DNA of 64,000 nt. Origin: Arachis hypogaea (taxonomy: Eukaryota; Streptophyta; Magnoliopsida; Fabales; Fabaceae). The DNA lies in NCBI RefSeq assembly GCF_003086295.3, contig NC_092050.1, positions 149,054,699 to 149,118,698 on the forward strand, given 5' to 3'. Below the pieces are notes generated by a model. The model was not told the DNA's origin and searched no databases. It saw only the letters and a list, made by a program, of their open reading frames with translations. Numbering within the stretch: position 1 is the first letter of the stretch; each line of letters opens with the position of its first letter. Of this stretch, positions 21,610-33,474 are shown piece after piece. A program made the position numbers and the translations under genes.

Positions 21610-24064
21610 TCATTTAATGTCTCGAAATCGGCGCATTCCAATCTCATGTACCAATCTTTCAAAAGATGATTTTGGGAGTGACTTTGTAAATAAATCTGCC
21701 AGATTGTCACTTGAACGGATCTGTTGAACATCAATTGTCCCTTGATTTTGAAGGTCATGAGTGAAGAAGAATTTAGGAGAAATATGCTTTGTTCTATCAC
21801 CTTTGATGTATCCACCCTTAAGTTGAGCAATGCATGCTACATTATCTTCAAACAGGACAGTTGGAGCTATCTTATGATCAATCAGTCCACATGATGATAG
21901 AATATATTGAATCAGACTCCTCAACCAAAAACACTCGCGACTAGCTTCATGAATCGCTAGTATTTCAGCATGATTAGAGGATGTTGCAGCAATCGTCTGT
22001 TTTGTGGACCTCCAAGATATAGCTGTACCACCATATGTGAACAGGTATCCTGTTTGAGATCTCCCTTTATGTGGATCAGACAAGTATCCGGCATCTGCAT
22101 AGCCAACTAGTTGTGACTTGGATCCATAGGGATAAAACAATCTCATATCAACCGTTCCATGAAGATATCGAAAAATTTGTTTGATTCCACTCCAATGTCT
22201 TCTGGTTGGAGAGGAACTATACCTTGCTAGTAAATTCACCGCGAATGATATGTCAGGTCGCGTATTATTAGCAAGATACATTAGCGCTCCAATGGCACTA
22301 AGATATGGTACTTCAGGACCAAGGATATCTTCATTTTCTTCTTTAGGACGGAATTGATCCTTTTTCACATCCAAAGATCTTACGATCATTGGGGTACTTA
22401 ATGGATGTGACTTATCCATATAAAATCTCTTCAAGATCTTTTCTGTGTATGTTGTTTGATGAATAAAGATCCCGTCTTTTATATGCTCGATCTGCAGGCC
22501 GAGACAAAATTTAGTCTTTCCAAGATCTTTCATCTCAAACTCTTCTTTTAGAGTTTTTATAATTGTTGGAATCTCTTCAGGAGTCCCAATGATATTTAAA
22601 TCATCAACGTACACAGCAATTATAATGAATCCAGATGCAGATTTCTTTATGAAAACACACGGGCAGATATCATCATTTTTTGAATCCGTTTTTGGCCAGA
22701 TACTCAGTAAGACGATTATACCACATTCGTCCAGATTGCTTTAGACCATATAAAGATCTTTGAAATTTGACTGAGTATAACCCTTGCGAATATTCATTGG
22801 ATGGTTTAGATATCTTTAGTCCTTCAGGGACTTTCATATAGATATCACGATCTAATGAGCCGTATAAATAGGCTGTTACCACATCCATTAAATGCATATG
22901 CAGTTTATGATATGCAGATAGGCTGACCAAATAACGCAATGTTATCGCATCCACTACGGGGGAATACGTTTCTTCATAATCTATACCGGGCCTTTGTGAA
23001 AAACCTTGTGCCACAAGTCGGGCTTTATAGCGCACAACTTCATTTTTCTCATTTCGTTTTCTCACAAATACCCACTTATATCCAACAGGTTTTACATCTT
23101 CAGGTGTACGGACTACAGGTCCGAAGACTTCACGTTTTGCAAGTGAGTCTAATTCAGCCTTCATGGCTGCTTCCCATTTTGGCCAATCATTTCTTTGTCG
23201 ACATTCTTTGACTGATCTTGGCTCAAGATCCTTACTTTCATGCATGATATCTACTGCCACATTATATGCAAATATTTCATTGACAATTGTCTTATTTCGG
23301 TCCCATTTCTCTCCTGTAAAGACATAATTTATCGAGATCTCGTCATTTTCACAATTTTCAGGTACCTGAACGTCTTCTGGCGTTATATCAGAATTTTGGA
23401 CAACTGCGGGTGTCTCTACTATGTCTTTTTCAACAGGAATAATATTTACCTCTTTTCTCTTTCGAGGATTTCTATCTTTGGAACCGACAGGCCTGCCACG
23501 CTTCTGGCGTGTATTTGCTTCAGTGGCAGTTTGTCCAACTGGGACATCAATTCGAATTGGGGCATTTTCCGCTGGTATATAAGATTTGGTTATCCTCTTT
23601 GTATCGGAAAATGCATCAGGCAATTCATTTGCTATTCTTTGCAAATGTACAATCTTTTGAACTTCTAGTTCACATTGCATTGATCGAGGATCTAAATGCA
23701 TCAACAATGATGCATTCCAATTAAGTTCCTTTTCAGGAAACTTATTCTCTCCCCCTAATGTTGGAAATTTTGATTCATCAAAATGGCAATCGGCAAACCG
23801 GGCTTTAAACACATCACCAGTTTGTATCTCAAGATACCTCACTATAGAGGGAGAATCATATCCAACATATATCCCCAATTTTCTTTGGGGTCCCATTTTG
23901 GTGCGATTAGGTGGTGCAATGGGAACATATATCGCACACCCAAATATTCTTAAATGGGAAACATTTGGCTGCTGGCCAAAAGCTAATTGTATAGGAGAGA
24001 ATTGATGATAACTCGTTGGCCTCAAACGAATAAGTGCTGCGGCATGTAAAATAGCATGCCCCAA
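21610..24064 (-). pseudogene. copia pol, C-terminal part: integrase end, reverse transcriptase, RNase H (frameshifted)
   Basis: The 24064-22673 frame covers the integrase C-terminus and the first half of reverse transcriptase (motif MDVVTAYLYG near 22880). The 22614-21610 frame continues with catalytic YVDD near 22608 and a copia RNase H (CFWLRSLIQYI near 21920). The frames change at the A-run (plus T-run) at 22672-22678, and another break at the G-run 24059-24062 separates this part from the integrase core. Apart from these one-base indels the domains look complete and conserved. Confidence 0.92.
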
Positions 24065-25089
24065 ACCGAAGTTGGGAGATTTGTTCTCATAAGCAAGGGT
24101 CTAGCAATTAATTGGAGGCGCTTAATAAGTGATTCTGCTAACCCATTTTGTGTGTGAACATAAGCTACTGGATGTTCAACACTTATTCCATTAGCCATAC
24201 AATAAGCATCAAAAGCTTGGGAAGTAAATTCACCAGCATTATCAAGACGAATTGCTTTAATTGGATTTTCTGGAAATTGTGCTTTTAATCGAATAATTTG
24301 AGCCAGTAATCTCGCAAACGCCAGGTTGCGAGAAGATAATAAGCACACATGTGACCATCTCGAAGATGCGTCTATCAGGACCATAAAATATCTAAAAGAT
24401 CCACATGGTGGATGAATAGGTCCACATATATCACCTTGAATCCTCTCTAGGAATTCAGGGGACTCAAATCCAATCTTTACTGGTGATGGCCTTAAAATTA
24501 ACTTCCCTTGAGAACATGCAGCACAACAAAATTCACTAGATTTAAGAATCTTCTGGTTCTTTAGTGAATGTCCATGAGAGTTTTCAATAATTCTCCTCAT
24601 CATGGTTGTTCCCGGATGACCCAATCGGTCGTGCCAAGTTATGAACTCATTTGAGCTAGTAAACTTCTGGTTTACAGTGGCATGTGATTCAATTGCACTA
24701 ATCTTGGTATAATACAACCCAGATGAAAGTGAGGGTAATTTTTCTAATATAACTTTCTTATTTGAATCATGAGTTGTGATACATAAATACTCATGATTTC
24801 CCTCATTCATCGTCTCAACATGATATCCATTTCGGCGAATATCTTTGAAACTCAACAAGTTTCTCAGAGACTTGGTAGATAATAGTGCATTATTTATTAT
24901 AAATTTTGTTCCTCCAGGAAACAAAATTATAGCTCTTCCGGAGCCTTCTATCACATTGCCTGAGCCAATAATAGTGTTAACATATTCCTCTTTTGGCACA
25001 AGATGGGTAAAATATATATCACTTTTGAGAATAGTGTGTGAACTTGCACTATCCGCAAGGCATACATCTTCATTACATATCCTTGACAT
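24022..25089 (-). CDS. copia pol, N-terminal part: protease and integrase core
   Basis: The start of the protease is LADSASSHTIL near 25060. A GAG-pre-integrase region with HDRLGHPG near 24630 and CCAACSQGK near 24510 follows. The integrase core has D in GDICGPI near 24430, D in RLDNAGEFT near 24225 and a TQNGLAESLIKR block near 24130. The frame ends by a one-base loss in a G run near 24060, after which the sequence continues in the next frame. Confidence 0.9.
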   Translation of the reverse strand: MSRICNEDVCLADSASSHTILKSDIYFTHLVPKEEYVNTIIGSGNVIEGSGRAIILFPGGTKFIINNALLSTKSLRNLLSFKDIRRNGYHVETMNEGNHEYLCITTHDSNKKVILEKLPSLSSGLYYTKISAIESHATVNQKFTSSNEFITWHDRLGHPGTTMMRRIIENSHGHSLKNQKILKSSEFCCAACSQGKLILRPSPVKIGFESPEFLERIQGDICGPIHPPCGSFRYFMVLIDASSRWSHVCLLSSRNLAFARLLAQIIRLKAQFPENPIKAIRLDNAGEFTSQAFDAYCMANGISVEHPVAYVHTQNGLAESLIKRLQLIARPLLMRTNLPTSVWGMLFYMPQHLFV

Positions 25090-25356
25090 TCTTCAAAAAC
25101 AAATAATAATAAAATGCATAGTTAAATTGAATACTTGATCAGAATTATTTTTCTAAGAAACACTGTACATAAAATAATGTCATATACTGAAATTTTATTT
25201 TAAAATTTGACACAATTAATAATTTCAAAATTCATAAATATTAATATTTCATTATTTATGTACATCACATTTGAAACTTAAATACATAGAAAATAAAACT
25301 TTAACAATAAATTTTTTACATTATTTATTTACATAGATACTTCACAATTTCACATA
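25090..25356 (-). other. AT-rich spacer between gag and pol, intron candidate
   Basis: About 267 bp of U-rich, A-rich noncoding sequence follows the in-frame gag stop, with pol resuming after it. On the element strand its end is TTTGTTTTTGAAG, acceptor-like. Possible donors exist near its start but none gives an obvious in-frame join. Several AATAAA-like motifs lie within. It could be an intron, a premature poly(A) region for gag-only RNA, or simply untranslated. Confidence 0.4.
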
Positions 25357-26330
25357 TTAAACTATTCCATCATTGATCAAATGGCCAATATTTCCTTCAG
25401 GGTCCTCAAAGAAATCAGATACATCATAATGAGTGGTGGAGTTCTCAGCATCATTTGAAACAAATTTGTTTCCTTTCCTTTGTCGTTCTTTTTCAAAGAT
25501 GCCTGGTAAAGATCGACTAGGTGCCTTGGGGTACGACAGGTACGAGACCAATGGCCCTTTCCACCACAGCGGAAACACTTCTCCTCGGTTGATTTATTCT
25601 GCCCGATATTCTTTTCTTTGTCCCACTTCTGGTGAGATCCTCTCTTTTGAACATAATTCCTTTTCCTTCCATAATTTTTCTTGTTATTAAAAGCTTGCCA
25701 TTTACCTCTTCTGGGGTAATGATTTGCCGCATTTACTTCAGGAAATGGGGCGGCGCCAGCTGGGCGCGCTTCATGATTTTTTAATAACAACTCATTGTTG
25801 CGTTCGGCAACAAGAAGGCAAGAAATTAACTCAAAATATTTTTTGAACCCTTTCTCTCGATACTGCTGCTGCAGGAGCACATTCGAGGCATGGAAGGTTG
25901 AGAAAATTTTCTCCAACATATCATGATCAGTTATTTTTTCCCCACATAATTTCATTCGTGAGGTGATTCGAAACATTGCAGAATTATATTCATTTATAGA
26001 TTTAAAATCTTGTAAACGCAAATGCGTCCATTCATACCGGGCTTGAGGAAGTATCACCGTTTTCTGATGATTGTACCTTTCTTCAAGGTCTTTCCAAAGA
26101 TCTGCAGGATCTTTTAATGTAAGATACTCATTTTTCAATCCTTCGTCAAGATGACGACGGAGAAAAATCATGGCTTTAGCTTTATCCTTCTGGGATGCAT
26201 TATTTTCAGCCTTAATGGTATCTCCAAGATCCATTGAATCAAGATGGATTTCAGCATCTAGTATCCATGATAAATAATTGTTTCCAGATATATCGAGAGC
26301 ATTGAATTCAAGATGAGAGAGCTTCGACAT
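25357..26330 (-). CDS. copia gag (one frameshift near 25465)
   Basis: It starts MSKLSHLEFNALDISGNNYL and carries a UBN2-type gag domain and a zinc knuckle CFRCGGKGHWSRTC near 25555-25595. The annotated frame shifts in a three-T run (plus AAA) near 25465-25467. The alternate frame then continues to a stop at 25357 with a coherent acidic C-terminus. The start lies close to the 5' LTR, as usual. Confidence 0.9.
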
Positions 26331-26370
26331 AATGAAAATTTGTTACCTGAGTCTTCCTAAAGATTTGATC

Positions 26371-26390
26371 AGAGTCTCGTGCTGATAACG
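26371..26390 (-). other. Primer-binding site, noncanonical
   Basis: The 5' LTR is followed on the minus strand by CGTTATCAGCACGAGACTC. It is not the usual initiator-Met sequence TGGTATCAGAGC. The tRNA used is not identified here. Confidence 0.6.
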
Positions 26391-26717
26391 TGTTGTAAAA
26401 TAAATAAATAAATAAAGAAGAGAAATAAATATAAAATATAGAAATATAAATATGCTCTTATCTCACTAAAATATAAGTAATTTATCTATTAATAGTATAA
26501 ATATTATAGCTTAAAACCACATAGAGATAGAGAGAGAGAGTTTATTTGCGGAAAAGAATATTATAGTAAAAGAGGAAGAGAGTAGAATATTTTATTGCTG
26601 TGTGTAATGTCTCTACCATACCCCCTATTTATACATGCATGGGGTCATTATTTTCAACATGCATTTAAGTCCATTTTCTCTTGAGAATGGACATCCACGT
26701 TGATCCTTATCACAACA
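26391..26717 (-). repeat. 5' LTR of the 21-kb copia element
   Basis: 327 bp, differing from the left LTR at two bases. The minus strand has TATAAATA at 26633-26626 and an AATAAA signal near 26590, which gives a short R region. Confidence 0.96.
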
Positions 26718-26722
26718 ATCCG

Positions 26723-27419
26723 ACACTTTTAGAAAAGTAAATTAGATGTGTTCTATACTGAACTAAAACCTGAAAAAAAAATTCAATTATAAATAATCTT
26801 AACGGATATTAGTATGGATCAATTTGGATATTATTCCATCTTTTATTTTTGTATCGGTTGGAGCTCGCTGAATCGATTCTAATTCTAAAGCACATTTAAG
26901 TATAACAATAAAAGCACAATTAAATTAAATCATGTAAAAAATTAAATCTATCTAAATTCTGAGACTAAAACCAGCACCGCTTCCCTTTAATGCTTGTCAT
27001 TAAAAAGAAAAAAAATTGTTCCTGAATCTACTCTACTGGATCAAATCACGTGTTTAACGGACTCAACATGTGGATTAAATACTTGATTAGTAGAGCCCCA
27101 ATTCCTAAAGCATAGTAATTGAAACTTTCAAACTTTAATACTATGTGGTGACTTATGTTTTTCATGGCCTTAATCTTAGTAGATTCTGTTACAAACAAAT
27201 TCAAGGAATCATTTTTTTTGTGTCTCTCGGTCACCGATTCCACTCACTATTATTATTAACCCAAAAAATAGGATAATTATACACGAGAATCACATTGTCA
27301 CCAAAACAAAACAAAATTCAGAAATTAAAAATAAAAAATATATCATTTATTATATTATATTATATTTTATCTAACCATCCATTTGCTCTTTCTGGCCCCT
27401 TTCACTCTCAAAATTTTCC
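26723..27419. other. AT-rich intergenic sequence upstream of the NINJA gene
   Basis: No gene was seen. The last part, with C and T-rich runs, probably includes the core promoter of the downstream gene. No single TATA box can be assigned with confidence. Confidence 0.5.
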
Positions 27420-28330
27420 CACTGATCTCACCACAGAAGAAGGAGAATTGACCCTAGGGTTCGGGTTTCATCGTTATTAGTCTTCAAAATTCTCAGGTAT
27501 CTGAATTTGTTTTCTCTACTCAACTATGCAATCATTTCCATGTGAACCCTAATTTCGGTTATTATTTTTTTTTGTTTCTTTTGCCCCAAACATGCATCTC
27601 ACAGAGTAAGCTTTGAATCTCTGATCGGAGCTATACACATTTTTCCTACACCTTCAAGTAACGGATTTGAACAAGAAAGTTTCCAGATTGAAGTAAAAAT
27701 TCAGAGAATCCAGAGGGAGCGGAAGACCTTGCTTTGGTAGTTGCTGATTTGGTCTGTGGCCATGGGATTTTGTAGATTTGGGTGGCAGCTACAAGTTTCT
27801 CACATCACTTGAAGGGAAGGATTTGGATCAGAAAGTTGAGGTGCGGCCTTTCAACTGATTCACATCCTTTGCTCCTTCTGAATTAGATTGTGTGCTTTCG
27901 TTTTCTTTTGTTTGTTTTGATTGTGTACTATTCAAGGTCCTGATCCTTTCGGAAAGCAAAAAGATTTGTGTCTGCTTTTTGTTGTTATTGTTATAATGGG
28001 TATAGTTATAATACTGGAATATACATTAATGGGGTAATTTTGCTGAAGGGAAGCCTTTCACAACTGCCTTATTGTTATGAACTGCAGTTTAAAGCCATGG
28101 GAGTTTATATTAATGGAGTATAGACATGAAAATGTTTATCATGTTTCTTATTTTTGTTATGTGAGAGTTTCCTGTGCAGCTGATGTGGATTGCCTTGTTT
28201 GCTTTGAACTATACACAGATACTGAGGGTGGTTATTGACGGTAAAATGATGGAGTTTGTTGTAGCGTGGAGCGTATGACATTGAAGCTACTTGGTAGTGT
28301 TTGAGTTTCAAAAGGCTTAGAGATTGGAAC
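27420..28330 (+). other. 5' untranslated leader of the NINJA-family gene, probably with introns
   Basis: A CAG|GTAT donor at 27496/27497 and a pyrimidine-preceded ACAG acceptor at 27604 could bound one leader intron. GAG|GTGCGG at 27840/27841 with CCTGTGCAG at 28179 could bound a second. These are sequence guesses without transcript data. There is no start codon before 28331 in frame with the coding exon. Confidence 0.45.
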
Positions 28331-30366
28331 ATGGACGACGACAGTGGGCTTGAGCTCAGCTTGGGTTTATCTTGTGGTGGCTCGTCTGGCAAATCCAAGA
28401 ACAAGAATGGTAGTTCCTCAGATATTAGGGCAGAAGATGCTGGAAAAAGTGGAAAAATGGTTGATGACTTTAAGAGTATGTTTGATGCTGGATCTCAGAA
28501 GCCAGACTCGATTGCTGGGGCTCGAAGATCTGATTCCACAAAGCCCGAGGAAAACTTCTTTAGTGACCTTTCAAAGGCCAAAGACGACAATGCTTCTTTG
28601 AATTTGAATGGGGGAGGATTTTGGGCTGCAAATAGTAGCAAACCTATTGAAATTGAGGATGACAATCGGTTAGAGGCAGTGAACAAACGAAAGATGCCTT
28701 TTGATGATATACGTAATCAAAAGAAGCATGGAAGTGATGTTCATCATGCCAATTTACATGAGAGGGCAAGAACATCACACCTTTCTATAACTGAAGATGG
28801 TTCAACTGCCGAGAATGAAGACGTGGCTGATTCTGAAGCTGAGAACTCCACCTCGAGGCCTCTCACACACCACAGTGATGGTTCGAAAGGATTCATAAGG
28901 GTTGGTGCTTCTTCTGATGTTACAAAAGGGGTTCGTGGAATTGCTGACTCGAGTGCCACGGACTTTAATGGGCAGAAAAGGTTTAACGGGTCATCAGAAA
29001 AAGATTTTAAGCATGCAAACATGACTTATGGTACTTCCTTCCCTGTTCAGCAAGTAAATATGATGAATGTGCCTTACCCAAAAGAGTCCAACTCTGTGTC
29101 CAACTCTGTTGCAGCACCGAGCCCTCAGAGATTGATGCATGTGATGCCTACAGCTGCTGGTGAAGCAGGAGGCCAAGCTGTGAGTAATGGGCCCCCCTTG
29201 CACATGAACATGACGTTTGGATATCCTCCTTTTCAGCTTCCCATGTTGGATAAGGATAGCTCGTTGGGCATGGTTTCCCGTCCTCAGCAGTTACACACTT
29301 CCTTTGCTGGCAGGGGTCCACCCAATTCAGGTAATTTTGATCTGGATATATGATATTAGTATAAATAATTTCCGAATGCAAGCTTCTTAGATCCAGATGT
29401 TAGATTTGTTCTAATTGTTAAAATTTTTGGATTGTGAATATATTCTGCAATGCATCATAGATTGGTATATTAAACCAAACATTCCTCTGTGATAATTGAG
29501 CTAAGTATTCTTAAACAGCTGGTGTTGGTGTTGAGATCTTCAAAATTGTAAATGATTTATGCAAAGAATGTTTAATCACAATCATGCCTTGTTTGGTAAT
29601 TGTCCCGGGAAACAAAATACAAAAACACCAAGGCAGTAAAGATGGAGAAAATTTATCCTTGGTCAGAGACATTTTTCCTGTCGCTGTACCTATTTTCTTC
29701 TCCAAACAGGTTTCTGTTCTTCGTTGTCTTTGTATTTTTGTCCTATAACAATTTCCAAAGGCAGCCTTTTGAATGCTTGCCCTGTTTCTTCAGGATACAG
29801 TCTAATAATATAGTCTTTTAATGATTATCACCGTCTCTGTCCATAGCATGATGCTGACCACGCTTTTATTGAATAACATTATACTGTTATTGTGTGCGTA
29901 TGTATAGCTGGCCTACATGTAATCCCGAGCAGTATATCTGAGGCCATGCCATTTGAAGGAAGGCCATTGGAACGATCCAAAGGTGACGGCAAACTGCGGG
30001 TTCCTGAAGAAGGCTCCTCTTCACACCCTGAAGATGTGAAGGGAAGCAGCACAAACCTCAGGGCAAAAGATGTACAGGACCATAAAGCCAGGTCTTGCCG
30101 CAGATGTCAAATTTGGTGGATGTGGTTCATACCCAAACCTGCCTTGGGTATCCACCACAGGATCAGGTCCAAATGGAAGGACCATTTCTGGTGTTACATA
30201 CCGATACAGTACTAACCAAATCAGGATAGTTTGTGCATGCCATGGGTCTCACATGACCCCCGAGGAGTTTGTTCGGCATGCAAACGAAGACCGAGCCAGT
30301 CCGGAGGGAACTGCAGTTTTGGGGACAGTGGCGAATGGCAACCCTGCAGCCTCCTCACACGGCTAG
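28331..30366 (+). CDS. NINJA-family protein (adaptor of JAZ repressors), frame broken before the C-terminal domain
   Basis: In jasmonate signalling NINJA bridges JAZ repressors to the TOPLESS co-repressor in the nucleus. Exon 1 is 28331-29330, beginning MDDDSGLELSLGLSCGG; LELSLGL is the EAR motif that recruits TOPLESS. A conserved GSTAENEDVADSE block lies in the middle. The donor is TCAG|GTAA at 29330/29331 and the acceptor TATAG at 29907, which joins the frames cleanly (NSAGLHVIP). Exon 2 stays in frame to about 30080 and would then stop at 30213-30215. The conserved JAZ-binding domain (IKPGLAADVKFGG to VRHANEDR) is present but one frame over, ending at TAG 30364-30366. This is either a real loss-of-function deletion or an assembly error. 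Family identity is firm. Confidence 0.9.
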
Positions 30367-33339
30367 ACTCTTGTACCATGTAAGTTGAATTTCACTAATA
30401 TAGTTTTCAACAACTGAATCAGGGAAATGGGGCTATAATTTTTGTACAGATGAATGACATTCTCTACCTGCCATTTTTATGTACACACACTAAGTGACCT
30501 ATTTGGCTATTTTCCTTTAATTACTTTGTACCAAATGTAATAAGTGCCCATCGTCCATCTGTACTATTAAATAGTAATTAAGTATCCGATTTTGTGTCAG
30601 CAGTTTTTCCTAGTATTTTGCTACTTAGGATTGGTATAGTATTAGCAATGTTTTGGAGTTGAAAATGTGAGGGTGAACTCTGATGGCATTGGTCTAGTTT
30701 CGAAAATTGGACCAGACTTAGATGGTTCGATCGGAAAGCTAGTAAAGTGACTGGTTCGGTTTGTCATTCCGATTGGCTATGCAACTTATCAACTCAAGTT
30801 TAGTCCTCGAGTGAACCGGCCAATTGAAATTGAACTGCCGACTAAACTGTTCCTTGAACCGCTCTGGACTCCATGCAAGAAACAGGTGGTTCAAACCTGG
30901 TACATTATGTGTTTGGTAAGCGATAGAAAAATTGAAACAAACAAATAAGTTGTGTGACTTGTGTCTCTGTCTGTTTCACTGCCTTTATTTTTTTTATAGA
31001 CACAAAATTTTGCATTCTAACTGTCCTGATTTCACAATAATTTTGCCTTTGTCTTGCACATTCTAGGAACGTGCCGATGTTGCTGAATATTGTTCTAACT
31101 GCCATGTCCAAATATATAAATCATGATAATAAGGTAGAAACTAGAAAGAGTATCCACATTTAAATTATTGAATATTGATTACTTAAAAAAGCTAGCGCAT
31201 TTAAAATTCAGCATATTTAAAGTTTTAAACACAATTTACATATAAATACATACAATTTAGAATATGCTAATTGTTTTTTCTTAAAAAATAACAGATAATT
31301 CGAGATGGGGAGAGAATAATATAATCAAAAGACTTTAACATATAAGTAATATCAATTATGTTTGGTAAAATAAATTTAAAAATTTAAAAAGATCATAATA
31401 AATATAAATATAAAAATAAATTTAAATTTAAATATTTATTAATATATAAAATTTAATAGATTTTTTTAATTCTAATAAGTATAAATTAACTTAAAAAATA
31501 TCTCCTTAAATATTTTTAAAAATATTTTTAATTTTTATACACCGCAAATAAAAATATATAATCTTTTTTATTTATCAAACACAAAATAAACACAGATAGC
31601 TTCTCAAAAAATTTAGCCAAACCAAGTTTTTAGTAGGCAACTTCAACTTAATTTTTCAAAATAAATAAAAGAAAAAAAAATCCTATCCATTATAATCACG
31701 TTAATGTTACCTATAATTGGTGTGAATATATTAACCTATCAGCTATTTGTTTCTGCTTGAACCGTCATAATAAGTTAGGAGAATTCTTGAACCTTCTAGC
31801 TGCTTCTTGCTACCAATTCTTGGAACAGCACAGCAAGACAAGATTGCCCTTTATAATTTATAAATAAACTAGATTTATATCTGCATGTAATGAATAATAC
31901 TTTAAAGATTAGGGAATGATATTGCTTTCTATTTGATAATGTTATCCCTACTACCCTCACAACAATAGGAAATTCCTTCCATCCCCATAAAAAATAAGAT
32001 GGAAGATAATTTAATAAAATCTCATAAGATGGGAGTGGGAATATCAGATTTAAAAATTGACAAAATCAGTCTTCTAAAAAATAATGTAAAATTTATTTTG
32101 ATTAAATTATTTATAAGTTATGTTTATTTACAATTATTTATGTTGAGATGTGAAACTATATAGTAATAGTTTAGTAACATATAATATTTCAATATTATTG
32201 TGTTTTTTTTTTATTATTATTATTTTTTATCATTAAAACATCTTACATGGCCAAAATAGACTCTCATTAGTTGTTATTTATTTTACTACTTTTTTCCCCC
32301 TTGAATATTAGATTTGTTAATTTTATTTTACTCCTATAACCTAAGATTTAAGTATTGTTTTTCTTTTTTTTGTGTGTGTGTTTCATAACCTAATATTTGA
32401 GCACCTTAACAAGGGGAAAGGAAGAAATAAGGATATTAAAGTCACCACGAAAAGGATGTCAATTTTACTACTAAAGTGATGTGATAATACTATAAAATAC
32501 TATGTAACAACTACTTAATATAACACTATTTAATTTCTATTTTAATATATTATAGATAGACATATATGCATGTGTTTATAATTGACAAAATCAACTTGGA
32601 ATTTATGTATTTAGCATCCATTTTCAAAGTACATTTAACTTGGTCGTTATTGGTTAAATTAAGACAAATGAGAAAAAAAAATTAAAAAAAAAAATTAAGG
32701 GGGAATATAACAGGTTGTTTGGAAGGAAGGATTATTGATAATCATTGAGCAGAGATAATATGTTAATTCCAAACGGAACTGAAGAAGATTCCATGGCAAA
32801 TGAAGCCAGATCAGAGTATTTTTTTTTTCTTTTTGAAAAATGTTTAAGTTTGCACGTATTACTTATTAGCCTATCAAAGTTGACATATATATAAAATTGT
32901 TTGAATGTTGATAAAAATATTTATAGACCATATATCAAAGTAACATTAATATCTGACCATAAAAATCAAATTTCCATCCTTATAGAGGTTGAATTCATCT
33001 CTTATCATTTAGGTCAGCCAGTTTAGTGGGTTTTTTTTTTTTAAATTTAACTTTTGGTTCAATAATTGAATCACAACACGCTGGAAATTGTTTGACATTT
33101 TAGGTGCATTAATAGTAATATGTCCGGATCATCAGATATCACCCATGGCGGCTGTGGTTAAATAGAAAAAAAATATTTATTTATTTTAAGATTAATGGTT
33201 GGAATTTTTAATCAATCCTCCTAATTATCCTTCTAATATTTAAAAGAGTAAAAATTCTATGTTACTTTTTAAAAACATAAATATAATAAAAATTTAAAAC
33301 ATTTTTTATTTAGAAGTTAAGAAGATAATTAGAAACAGA
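30367..33339. other. 3' untranslated region of the NINJA gene, then AT-rich intergenic sequence
   Basis: The 3' UTR probably ends near 30540-30600. At 30660-30900 there is a GC-richer patch with repeated GGTTCG and GAACCG motifs in both orientations, perhaps a decayed inverted-repeat element. The remainder has A and T runs and no recognised gene. Confidence 0.5.
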
Positions 33340-33474
33340 AATATTTGGTAACTAAAAAAAATTAGTCAAAAACAGCCATAACTTGCCTTATTTAACATTA
33401 ATTAATTGTTGCGACAATTAATAAATTCTAAATAAGGCAAGTTCTGGCTGTTTTTTTTGTCTCCCTAACATTAC
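33340..33474. mobile_element. MITE-like inverted-repeat element, copy B
   Basis: A near-palindrome with arms AACAGCCATAACTTGCCTTATTTA and its complement around TTAATTGTTGCGACAATTAA. It is related to 15062-15197 but lies in the opposite orientation, with the TTTGGTAAC end on the left. Confidence 0.7.

Larger units (their letters stand above)
21070..26722 (-). mobile_element. Complete young Ty1/copia retrotransposon with 5-bp target duplications
   Basis: Two 327-bp LTRs (21075-21401 and 26391-26717) differ at only two positions by eye. They are flanked by identical ATCCG at 21070-21074 and 26718-26722. The element strand is minus: gag, protease-integrase, reverse transcriptase, RNase H, polypurine tract. 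The LTRs say the insertion is recent. The coding region nevertheless has three one-base frame breaks, each in a homopolymer run. Confidence 0.97.
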
